Origin: Temnopleurus reevesii
Lineage: Eukaryota > Echinodermata > Echinoidea > Temnopleuroida > Temnopleuridae
Reading direction: 5' to 3'
DNA: 64,000 nt
NCBI GenBank assembly: GCA_036244855.1
Contig: BQKZ01001333.1
Coordinates: forward strand, 13,749 to 77,748
Notes under the pieces: model-generated
What the model saw: the letters and a program-made list of their open reading frames with translations, nothing else
Databases searched by the model: none
What the model was told of the DNA's origin: nothing
Made by a program: the position numbers and the translations under genes
Part shown: positions 1-10,460 of the stretch, piece by piece
Layout of the letters: every line of letters starts with the position of its first letter
How positions within the stretch are numbered: position 1 is the stretch's first letter

Positions 1-1730
1 GTGCTACTCTTGTTCAACTTTTGGGAATGTATTGTTTGCAGACACCTGCCTCAGTCAATGGCATGCAACAAAACAAACAAAATTGCTTTTATGGAACAAT
101 TTTTTATTCAGCTGTTTCAAATATTTCTGTCTTTAGAATTCTTTCCTAAACATGGGAAAAATTGGGATGGAAGACGGGCATGTACAGTATATACTCTACA
201 ATAGACACTTTCATATATGTATAAATGTATTATGTAGTCAAAGTTTATGATATGTCTTACCTAATACACGCTGTACATACATTGTGTATTTATAAGAGGT
301 GTCCAAATCTAGTCTATAGATGTATATGTAGAAAGGGCAAAATCTTTTTTTTGTTGTTGATGCCCAAGATTTACTTTCAGAGTAATTGCATTGGCCCCAA
401 TCCCCAAGTCAAAAGAAAATGTTTTTTCTTCAAGTTTTATTTCACATATTGAATTATAGATCTACAGAAAATGACTCTTCATGTTAAATATTTCTTGTGT
501 TTTCCTATAATTTTTATGTGATTATTTCATATTTGAGTAAAAAGAAAAACAAAAGTAAAAGGTTCAATTCAGGCCATTTACATAGGATTGGTTCATTTAG
601 GACATCCAAGCAATAAGTTATTTAGGCCCAATGGATCAGGATTAAAAAAAAAAAATCACATTTTGCATCCACTTGTATACCAAACCATTCATTATTGCAA
701 TAGGAAACAACTCAAATAAGCCATAAAATATGTCACAGAGCCTGTACCAAAAGCAAATTTCTTGTAAATGATGATTGAGGCCAATGGAAAGAAGTATTAA
801 ATCAGGGGCTAATTAATTCTTATTTGAGAAGTTAGGTGCAAAGAGGTAAGATATGATGATGTACATGTACATGTATACATGAAGTGAATGAAGTTTGAAA
901 AGTAAGATTGGTCTGATGTTCTGCACCTGTACTGTACCTTGTATGAGGTCTGTATATGGGATAAACTGCATATTTACATGTAAGATTACAAGGCAAAATT
1001 AGGTTATTATTTTTTTTTTAATAACCTAAAAAAATTAGGTTATTATTGTTAGGGTGATATACTGTACATACCTTTGGCTTGATGATTTGCAAAGGTAAAG
1101 TCTTTTCCTGATTACGTGTAGACTTGTATCATTGTTGGCTTCTTGTCTTTGTATTGGAAATGAATATTATAAATTTATGAGACATTTCTGTAAACATACA
1201 GTACAAACACATATTTAACTTCATGGAATCACTTTATTTAGAGGCACTCATTGGTTCACTGGTCAACAAAAGAGAGATCAACCTCCCTATTGTAAAGACT
1301 GAGATTTCAGTTTTCTAAAGAAAAGTATAGATTTATGCCCCTCTGCACCAGATACAGAAAGGTGACGGACAAAGGGTATGTATACAGGAGATCAGCTGAG
1401 GCCATGTAAAGTGGGAATGATCAATATTGTGTACAATATGCAATGATGGGGATCCATAGCGTAGAGTGCTTTATATTGTCAATACAACATGTACATGTAG
1501 GCTACATTATTATATGTGGAGAATATAATACTCTAGTGGTATTTTGGTTCTTTACTTATTAAAATGACAGGTTATTTCTAGAGTATCAAACAATGTGTTC
1601 ACTACAGTGTAGGATAATACACAGTGTTAAGGTACATTTGAAGCAAATCGTGAAATCGTGAAGACAAATATTTTACGTAGCTTGTCTGACCTAAAACAAG
1701 CAATTCATAGTGCTTCTAGCTTACAGTGTA

Positions 1731-2464
1731 TGCACCTATCAATTGTAAGACGCACCCCTCGACCCACGGGAATGGTGCGTCACTTGTCAGATGTGAGTCG
1801 GATTTTCCTATACCATGACACACCTGTGTGTCTCGACTATGACGGACCTTTTCTTACAATGACTGTGCCTGGACAAAAAAATATGACGCACCAGTTAAAG
1901 ATTTTGAATGACCATTGTGACGCACCCCGTCATGGTAAAGCTCCGCGCGCACGTGGCACGCTATGCATCGGCGCGGCGCTAGTATAGTATTGCATGCATT
2001 GTTGACATCGACATGCATGAAAGCTAGCTGAAGACACAAACACACGCTATCATCCTGCACGCTATTGAGGCCGAGCTCCAGATTATTATTATTTGGGGGT
2101 TTCCATTTCATTTGATGTCATCAAACACGATTTTGGGCGCCCGGTGCGAAAGTATAAATTCCATGTCAATATTTTTTTTTATATTCAAGGAGTTTGCATG
2201 TTTAAAAACCCGGTACGCGGTGGTACCGTGGTACGCGTACGCGGTGACGTGAGTATTGCGCGGACAGACCCGTTTGTAAACATGGCGAGGCATTATGACG
2301 CACCCATGTAAAATGACCGACTATGACGCACCCCATTGTCCATGCTGTGACTGACCAAATGCTTCCATGACCATACCCTGCGTCATTCATTTGTTGGTAA
2401 ATTACCCAACCATGACGCACCTTTCCCGGGGGTCGAGGGGTGCGTCTTACAATTGATAGGTGCA
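1731..2464. mobile_element. MITE with near-perfect 40-bp terminal inverted repeats
   Basis: The first 40 bases (1731-1770, starting TGCACCTATCAATTG) are the reverse complement of 2425-2464 with one mismatch, and weaker similarity continues inward to about 60 bp. The 734-bp element has GC- and CpG-rich internal patches unlike the AT-rich flanks, plus repeated GACGCACC words pointing both ways. It has no coding capacity. I see no clear target-site duplication. The very low TIR divergence suggests a young insertion of a non-autonomous DNA transposon. Confidence 0.85.
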
Positions 2465-3248
2465 TTATTCCACCTTATAGGATTGCGATTGTTTGTTATT
2501 TAACAGTTCAACATTTTACAAAGGTATGTTTGTCATACATGTATTTAAATACCGGCCAGCAACTGCATAGTAAACCTTTTATTGTTCATTGGTATTGTCT
2601 ATTAATGACCTTCATTGACCAGAAAAAAATGTCCTTCGTTTGTGGTTACACACCTGTCAAATTCTGTATTTACCTTGTCTTATTGAAAATAATTATATAA
2701 TAAAAGTTTTCAGGTTGACAGGTGGGTGCATTAAATACTTTAATGTTCTTAGCAATTACTGACATCTGTTGAATTTGTTATAGTCCTCAGGCCAAATACA
2801 TTTTTGTTTGTCATGCATGTGCATACATGTATGTGTGCATATCATGTACAGCGTAAGGCCTGCACTTTCGTACAATATTACGATGTATGCATGTGCATAT
2901 ATATACAACATGTAGTAAAAATTAAAAAAAAGTTAAGTGTACATGTGAATGGGACATTGTATGTTTGAATATATACAATGCACGCTGTACAATGTATGTG
3001 AATATAATTTACAGCTTTGTCGAAAGGGATGCAGGAATCACCACTGATCGAAGAGGCCGTGTGTTTTGGCTGATTGCACGTGTGTGTGGGTGTGTAGGTG
3101 CATGCGTGTGGACCTCCAATGCGTATGGTGATATTTCATTAATGACAAGGGCAGAGTCTATGATTAATGGAAGCTTTGTTTTGAATAATTCATGAAAATG
3201 TAAGGACAGAATTATCTCATCTGCTCCGTGACTGTAATAAAAGGAAAT

Positions 3249-3265
3249 GGGGGGGGGGGGGGGGC
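3249..3265 (+). repeat. Homopolymer G run
   Basis: An uninterrupted run of G within AT-rich intron. A second G run follows a short TG repeat at about 4598-4619. Both are likely length-polymorphic. Confidence 0.8.
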
Positions 3266-3421
3266 CTGTATTATGTGCATCTTGGGAAAAAGTAACTTCT
3301 GTCAATATAAAAATTCATACATGTAGGCCTACATATACCGTTGAGAGTTATCGGGTGTCATGTATTAGTAAGAGTATAAAATTCACATTAGATCCACATC
3401 TACATGTACATGAAAACTTCA

Positions 3422-3451
3422 ATTTCTAATCACATACATGTGATTAGAAAT
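3422..3451. repeat. Short near-perfect palindrome
   Basis: ATTTCTAATCACA and its reverse complement TGTGATTAGAAAT flank a 4-base centre, giving about 13 bp of perfect stem. It lies in an intron and no function is apparent. Confidence 0.7.
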
Positions 3452-3607
3452 ACATGTGCATGTAGGTTTATGTATAACATCTATCCACTTATTTTCAATA
3501 GAAGATAAATAAATGTAGATGTAAATAGGCAATTTAAATGAACAATTTGGAAGATATTTGTGAGGTTTTTCACAGTGTCCAAGAAGAAAAATTAGGGCAA
3601 TTATATA

Positions 3608-3644
3608 ATGGCAGTGAAAATGTTTAAATTTTTCACTGCCATTT
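3608..3644. repeat. 14-bp stem hairpin
   Basis: AATGGCAGTGAAAA and TTTTCACTGCCATT are perfect reverse complements separated by 9 bases. The element is intronic. Confidence 0.7.
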
Positions 3645-4772
3645 ATTATTGTTTTTTTTAAGGTCTGAAAAACATCTGGTTTTTCACCATATATATGTAA
3701 GCATGAATGAGGTCAGTCTACATTTCAGAATGAGCTACATGTCCAGTATACTATTCGTCACCTTTAACATTTTACTTTTCTTTTTATTTGAATTATTTGG
3801 ACATTATTTTATTGTATCAATGACATGATTTATAGATGGAATACTGTTACCAGTACATTTTCCAAGAAGTATATACATGTATGTTTGTAAATGTAATATC
3901 CACTTACATGTAATTGCTACCACCCATCATCATTTTGGTAAAGCTATGACACAAATACTGGTACCCAGGTAGAAGTGATAAGAGGAGGCTTAAAGGCAAT
4001 TACATTAGTTGTGAGATAAAACTTAAAAAGCTGTTTCAGACAGCACTTGTTCGTAATTCTAAGCATTTGGCCAGAACAAGAATCGCTTTTATATTATGGA
4101 CTGAGCTTTTATATTATTGACTGAGATTTGTCCTGTTTATTTGTGATTCAATAACATCAAGTGTGTGGCCATATGCATCGGCAAAAAAAAAATGTGTTTA
4201 GATCCTTTTTTTTTAAAGAGTGACTTTAAAAAAAATTGCTTTGCTTGGTCGGAAAAAGTTTACAGATTTCATGGAGGAAAAAAACCCTTAAAATTGAGTA
4301 AATGGCCTTTAAACATCTGGAAATTATTTTCAGGTTGTATTTCTCATGTTTTCCTATAATTTTTCAATGATTTTTTAAATTTTGAGTGAAATGCAGAAAA
4401 TTAAGAATTCAGACAGGCCAATTTTTAGAGGGTGGGTTGTTTTTTTCTTCATCAAAACAACCTATTTTGCCTTGTACACATACCTTTCTGCAGCAATGCA
4501 CTATGTAGTTACAAACTCCTGCACATGGGTAGCTTTTGCGAGTACAGCTAGCCCAAATGCATGTGCTTTATGAGCACCAATCAATTTCAATTTTTTTGTG
4601 TGTGTGTGGGGGGGGGGGGATAATGTGATCCTTTCATGATTTGAGAGTTTTTGTAGTTGCATGTATGTACATGTATATTTAATGTTTAAATGTGTTATGA
4701 GATGATGCATATTGTCAGGGATTGCCTTTAGATGATAATATCACATTGTTTATGTCGTTTTTCCCCTTACAG

Positions 4773-4883
4773 AAATATGAGAAAAAGAATTTATCTGTGG
4801 AATTCATAAATGGCACAGCTCTGATTGAGGATGTGGCCCAGAAATGGCAGGGGATTCTCCAAAAGAAGATGACTGCAGTCAGG
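4773..4883 (+). CDS. CACNA2D: Alpha2delta exon 1 of window (VWA_N segment)
   Basis: 37 codons, phase 0 at both ends, between acceptor ttccccttacag and donor gtatgt. The peptide begins KYEKKNLSVEF and ends QKKMTAVR. I align it to the alpha2delta-1 stretch that begins K-Y-Q-D and ends K-A-L-V-R, roughly residues 60-100, in the helical VWA_N region before the first Cache domain. It contains one N-glycosylation sequon (N-G-T). Upstream exons are outside the window. Confidence 0.88.
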
Positions 4884-6913
4884 GTATGTTTATACAATAA
4901 ATCTCTATCACATTCTTAATCCCGTATCCCTGATTTTCAGTATTTATTTAAAAATATGATTTTTTCAAAATTTGTTCCATGTAAGTATACCACAATGTAT
5001 TTTTAAAGCCTTATATAATTTCTACACCTCTTTGAAGGAGGTTACTCATCCTATATTGATTTTTCTGAAACTATGCATGATGTCAAATATACATGTAGCC
5101 TTCAAATCTGCAATTCAACAATTGGTGTACATGTAATAAAATAAATGCACAGCATATGTTTTTTATTTTGTGTTGTTATCACAATTGCTTCATTGTAGGC
5201 CCTCAATGTGCAATTGATGGTCTTTCATGAACATCATAATCCTTTTTATAATATGATTTCATCAAACATGTTTTGTACTGCATTGCTGGTCTTCCATAAA
5301 TAAAGCATTGTAATATGCACCTGTACAGTCTGTATGCTGAAGGCCCAGCATATAGACTGTACAAAGCGATAAGAGCATGGTTTGAATAGAGTGCTTCTCT
5401 CTCAAACCGTGTACATGTACATGTATGTAATGGACTTGTGAAGAATGATATGCCTTGATAATATGGAAGAGTAATGCATGCTGCATGATACTCTTCTGCA
5501 ATAAAGAGGGTAATATCATATTCACTCTGGCATACAAAATCTAGGCACCTATCCATGAGTGTAATGCACACAAGTATGTGGGTGTACATGTAGGGAATGT
5601 GAAATTACAATATTGTATTACATAAATAATTAGGCATACATTATCTGATGTTTCATGGTTCTCAGTTTCAAGGACATGTTTGAGATTAATCCCATCACAT
5701 GTAGGGCTTTGCAACAGTCCTTATATGAATACCTGATATGAATCGATTGGGGTTTAGTGTGTGGGTAATGGCTTATGAAGCTGTAGTACATATTAAACAG
5801 GATCCCCTTTAATATGAAATTTGGCAGAATTCTTTTTTAAACGACCAACTTTTCAGGATCAACTTTTCAGGATCATTCTAAATCTAAAAAAATATGACTA
5901 AAAACAATGAGGTGATTGAGCGGATGAAATATTCCTGACATGCATGTTAATGTTTACTCTATGTACATTATATAATACATACTATCTCCACATGTAGTAG
6001 GCCTAACATGCATCTAGGTGTGTAGCAGTGATAAGTGTTAGCATGTCCATATCTTATCAAGATAGCATATTGGCCTTCTGGTATTACGGTGTGAATTCAT
6101 GTAGTTCGTGGTGCAGAGCAATATTATGATAAAGTAAAGGAAACAATGAAATCATATTCTTTGCTAAACCTGTAAGTACTACATTGTATGTCCTTACAAA
6201 TTCTGCATTTTATTTCATTTATACAATTTTTTTGTATAAAGCATTATAGGTATTCGATCTAATTGATCTTTATTACACCATCTCTAGGTATTTATGTGTA
6301 CAACAAAATGCATGTTGTAGAATTAAATGTACACTCAGTATAGTAATTGTAAATGTACTTTATGCACTTAATATTTCTCCCCAGAATGTGACCTTCATAT
6401 GAATCATATAGAATTAATTAATAATAGCACTAGAGTAGGAGCGATTTCACATCTCCCTTCTTTTGTATGGAAGGATCATGTACCTCGAGGGCCCCTTGCA
6501 CTAAAATAACATGCAGTACACAGTACATGTACTTGTACATGTACCTGTAGATAGTACTTGTAAAAGGTATAGATATAAAAAGTATGCATTTTTAATGTCC
6601 TGAAAGATATACTAGCTTGGGCTATGCATTGATTTAGTCAGAATATTTGCTTATCTGGTATCACTCTAAAACAGGTCTACATGTTGGAAAATGAGATCAC
6701 CGGACCATATGTATTATTCTGCTCTTTTTAAGTGATAGCAGATAGTAAAATATTTTGATTTGATACTGTATTGATGTGTTGAATGTGTTTTGGCAAAATT
6801 CGTCCAAACAATTAGAATACATAACCACTAAATCTAGCTAGCAATTACATCCTCCACTTTTTAAACTAAATGTGTTTTCAGTAAAAACAATTATATTTTT
6901 TTTATTCATGCAG
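4884..6913 (+). other. Intron 1-2
   Basis: 2.0 kb of AT-rich intron. It contains repeated ACATGTAC words but no transposon or exon that I can support. Confidence 0.6.
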
Positions 6914-6973
6914 AAAATTGTGGATAAACTGGAGGCAGAATTTGCCAATTATACTGCCAATCATAATATTGAA
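6914..6973 (+). CDS. CACNA2D: Alpha2delta exon 2 (VWA_N segment)
   Basis: 20 codons, phase 0/0, acceptor ttcatgcag and donor gtaagt. The peptide KIVDKLEAEFANYTANHNIE continues the amphipathic helix that runs A-L-E-A-E-K-V-Q-A in alpha2delta-1. It carries the sequon N-Y-T. Confidence 0.85.
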
Positions 6974-7403
6974 GTAAGTATGAGTATTCTGCCTCATTAT
7001 TATAATAATTCTACGATGAATGTACTTTTGATATACTTGTATTTCATGGTTGATTTAATCAGAATTAATGTGAGATATTAATCATATGCTGGTAGCATTT
7101 CACTTTCAATACAGGCTATTTGTGGGAAATTTATTTTGTTTGACATACACATTCCTTTGCATCATCAAGCTACTGATGAGGATTATTTATAAAAAAAAAT
7201 TGTGAATGCCACAGGCGACAGGATTACTGACAGCTTTTCATATTGTTACAATTTTCTTTCCAGACTGTTCTATGTGTTTGTGAATACTCAATTACCTCCC
7301 TGCATTGAGAGCTAACTTGAAATATCCTACATGTACAGTTTTATGTTCTTCATCTTCACATACCTGTATTTTTAATATTATGTTTTGTTGGTATCTGTCA
7401 TAG

Positions 7404-7533
7404 ATTGAGGATGTTGATTACAAGAACTCCAAGAATCTAACGGATCTTCCCCTGACATACGATGAACGCTTAAAGTCTGATGTCAATCTCAACTGTAGCT
7501 CAGTTCAGATCCCTACAGACATCTATGAAGGAG
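7404..7533 (+). CDS. CACNA2D: Alpha2delta exon 3 (start of first Cache domain)
   Basis: 43 codons plus one base, donor gttagt. It encodes IEDVDYKNSKNL at the start and SSVQIPTDIYEG at the end. The latter matches the family motif A-V-H-I-P-T-D-I-Y-E-G, one of the strongest anchors of the N-terminal part. It ends in phase 1, which the next exon accepts. Confidence 0.92.
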
Positions 7534-7689
7534 GTTAGTATCAGTCCTACTCATTGGCGATAATGTATGTTTGTATACCGTTCTTCAGTGGGTTGTGAAG
7601 GTTAAAGGTACTAAACAGAGTGATTTATCCAGGTTTGTGTTTAGAAATCACTCTCCATTCTGGGCCCCATGATATGAAGGTTTGGGATC

Positions 7690-7929
7690 AGGGTGCTACA
7701 ATAATTTTTTTCACCAGTTGCCCAGTTGGGCAAACAAAGTTTTCAAATCACTTGCCCGAAAAAAAAATTTCTTTTGCCCCAAATTGAGGGCCTATGCCAA
7801 TTTGTACACGTAGATGAAAACTAGAAAACGTTACTACTTGCCCTTATGGGCAAGTGACAATTCTATTTACTGGCCCGACACCTTCATTTTGTTGTCTGGG
7901 CATGCGGGCAAGTGGGTTTGTAGCGCCCT
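7690..7929. repeat. MITE-like element with imperfect inverted ends
   Basis: The left end AGGGTGCTACAA is mirrored by TTGTAGCGCCCT at the right end. Both arms carry several inward G-C-C-C / G-G-G-C-A-A words around CACTTGCCCG. There is no coding capacity. The imperfect ends suggest an old copy. Confidence 0.5.
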
Positions 7930-8151
7930 GGGGATTAATTGGTGATCAGTGTGGCCATTCCAGATCTTGGTTGCTTTCATATTTGTTTGCTAGACTGATC
8001 AGTAACCAATCAAAATTGTTCTTTAAAATTAGTGATTTATTGCAAACTATTAGGAAGGCCAAAAAAGAAAACTTAAAAAAAAATTGTGAATGAAAACACA
8101 GGGTTACATGAAAGACTCAAATATTATGCGCTGTCTTTACCCAAAGATGAC

Positions 8152-8213
8152 ACCCCGAAAGCTTGCTAGAGGCTTGCGTAAGATAGCAGCAAGTCATTCA
8201 TGCAAACTGGATT
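8152..8213 (+). repeat. Fragment of the ATAGGCGGG MITE family
   Basis: This stretch (CCCCGAAAGCTTGCTAGAGG and on to TGCAAACTGGATT) is a diverged piece of the interior of the element found at 8700-8928. Confidence 0.6.
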
Positions 8214-8373
8214 ACATGTACATGTAATGCAACAATTAATAAAACTTAAGTTCAATTGTTAATAACTTGTGTTAAAAAATACCAAGGAACAATGTCCTTT
8301 GGCACAAAAAGTGCTTGAATATGAACCTATTGGTATATTTAAATCTCACAAACAAGAAGAAAAGGTGATTTTG

Positions 8374-8621
8374 AATAGGCGGGTTTACCTATATATTCAA
8401 ATTTATGTGCGTTTAACGTAGTTACGCGGTATTCCATAGACCGATTGATAACAATAAGACTACAATACTTGGAATCGAGTTTGCATACATTACTTGTTGC
8501 CATGTCGGGCAAGCCTCGGGCAAGCTTTCGGGTTGTCAAGAACAACCTTTCGGGTTGTCAAGAACAACCTTTGTGTTAGGGGTATGAATAAAATTTGCAT
8601 CTATTAGTAAACCCGTCTATT
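8374..8621 (-). mobile_element. MITE copy 1 (family with AATAGGCGGGTTTAC ends)
   Basis: It begins AATAGGCGGGTTTAC and ends with the inverted form GTAAACCCGTCTATT. It is the reverse complement of the copy at 8700-8928, so the pair forms a large inverted repeat. It carries a private tandem duplication of a 22-bp unit (TTTCGGGTTGTCAAGAACAACC), which explains why it is longer. Confidence 0.85.
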
Positions 8622-8699
8622 GTCTGACAATTGACAAGGCAACATAATTCTGACATTGGCATCATCTTTGTGTATATGTACATACTGTACGTAAGTGGT

Positions 8700-8928
8700 A
8701 ATAGGCGGGTTTACTAATAGATGCAAATTTTATGCCTACCTCTATAAACACAAAGGTTGTTCTTAACAACCCGAAAGCTTGCCCGAGGCTTGCCCGACAT
8801 AGCAACAAGTAATGTATGCAAACTGGATTCCAATTATTATAGTCTTATTGTCATCAACCGGCCTATGGAATACCGCGTAACTACGTTAAATGCACATAAA
8901 TTTGAATATATAAGTAAACCCGCCTATT
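8700..8928 (+). mobile_element. MITE copy 2, inverted partner of copy 1
   Basis: A 229-bp element with ends AATAGGCGGGTTTAC and GTAAACCCGCCTATT. It is separated from copy 1 by 78 bp. The open frame it appears to contain is mirrored in copy 1 and does not resemble a gene. Confidence 0.85.
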
Positions 8929-9881
8929 GCTACAGGGGTGAATCTATGGAACCTCTCCTTAGAAATAGAATTATTGAATGATAATCTCTTGTCAAAGACA
9001 TGTTCTATAGATTAGGGTAGGATAGAACAGCTGGGCTCGTTGACCTCACTGAAGAACAAATGTTTGAGAGACAGATATGCTGATGACAGATGTACAGGTG
9101 TAGGCTCGTAGTGAAGAATTTAGGGGCATTGAAGAGAATGAGCTTGCATTTGAATAATATGTCAATTTACACACTTGTCACTGTGGCAAGTTTTCTTTTG
9201 TGTCCATGTATAGATTGCTTGTGTTTGCTAAACCAATTATCTAAATGACAAAGCTGGTCTGGTACACTGTATAGGAGCCACAATGTACATGCATGTAGCT
9301 GAATGCAACATCATAATGCACATTTCCACCATATTGACATTGTTCCTTGTATTATGTATTTTGTATTGTGGCATATTACATGTATATATTTATACTAGAT
9401 TTAGCTTTTAATGATTTCATAAATACTGGTAAGTCTGGAATGTGAATTTAGCAGCTGCACATTTACATGCATATGTGAGGAGGAGAGGAATTCCCAGTTT
9501 CTGAGCTGCATAATACCATGGGCGTACAATTTCTTAACCTGATTCTGTAGTATACCACAGGGGCTAAATGATTCTTTCATCAATTGCATTTATTAGATTA
9601 ATTATTCATCTACCTTGCTTATTACACGTCAGAAAGAGGTACAGGAGCAGATTTAGCCTCCACAGATGCAAAAGATTCAGGGGGTTGGAATTATGTTTTG
9701 TACTCTGTGATAATAGATCCGCGTGTAGAAGTATATTCATTGCACTGTATCCTAGGCATCTTGGATTGGTCTGGCAATGAAAATAAACACCATTGTTTTT
9801 AACCACTTGTAACGTGTATAAAGCGCTAATTTTTTCTTAAATACCACACATATCTGATCCCTCACTGATTCTCCTACACAG

Positions 9882-10013
9882 ATAAGGTTATCTTGAATGG
9901 TATCCAAGCCACTGAAGGTGTTGATAGTGTTTTTCTTAGTAACTTTGAAGAGGATCCTCAACTTCTCTGGCAGTATTTTGGAAGTGCTGATGGGTTCTAT
10001 CGATCGTACCCTG
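9882..10013 (+). CDS. CACNA2D: Alpha2delta exon 4 (first Cache domain, upstream of the cassette array)
   Basis: Acceptor ctcctacacag, donor gtaagt, phase 1 in and phase 1 out. It encodes 44 residues ending DPQLLWQYFGSADGFYRSYP, a near match to the family motif D-P-x-L-x-W-Q-x-F-G-S-A-x-G. All five cassettes 5a-5e have the correct phase to splice to this exon. Confidence 0.95.
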
Positions 10014-10021
10014 GTAAGTAA

Positions 10022-10460
10022 CCTCCTCTCCCCATGTAGTACATGACCTCAGTGTCCTCTATCGCTTCCATCTCATCCTTGTCTATCTGTACTTCCTCGT
10101 TTTCTTTTCATTTTCCTAATCTCCTTTTCCTACGTCTTCCCGTCATTATCTTTTTTTCTCATCTCCTTCCTCTTCAACCTGTACCTAAACTTTATCCTCT
10201 GTTTCATCCACCTCATCCTCTTCATCTTCCTTTTCCTCTTCCTCTTCCTGTCCCTCTCCCTCCGTCTCCCTCTCCCTCTCCATCTCACTTCTGCCTATTA
10301 CTCTCCCTTTTCCTCTTCATCTTCCACTCACTCTCCCTCTTCCTCTTCCTCCTCCTCCTCCTCCTCCATCCCCTCAGGTTCCTCTTCCCATCCCTTCTGT
10401 TCCTGTACTCATCTTCCTCATTCTCCTTCATCAAAACCACCACATCGCCCTCCTCCCATC
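10022..10460 (+). repeat. Polypyrimidine (CCTCTT-like) tract
   Basis: More than 400 bases of almost uninterrupted C/T made of CTC, CTT and CCTCTT units. It starts within about 10 bases of the exon 4 donor, at the mouth of the alternative-exon array. The open frames across it are low-complexity artefacts rich in Pro, Leu, Ser and Phe, or Arg and Glu on the other strand. Confidence 0.85.

Larger units (their letters stand above)
1..4772 (+). other. Intron upstream of the first visible exon
   Basis: I found no convincing exon here. The exon before 4773 must end in phase 0 and should encode the alpha2delta N-terminal helix region; no such segment with splice sites is visible. The stretch holds a MITE (1731-2464), two short hairpins near 3420 and 3610, G-runs at about 3249-3265 and 4608-4619, and many TACATGTA-type words. 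Short open frames inside it show no protein-like composition. Confidence 0.6.

Noticed and set aside
1658..2465. Several overlapping open frames near 2 kb
   Set aside because: They fall in a CpG-rich MITE and its inverted repeats and read the same TIR in different frames.
3015..3075. Exon after ttacag near 3014
   Set aside because: The open stretch has no match to the alpha2delta N-terminus and lacks a suitable donor in phase 0.
8339..8981. Two mirror-image open frames of similar sequence
   Set aside because: They are produced by the inverted MITE pair; no protein family resemblance.
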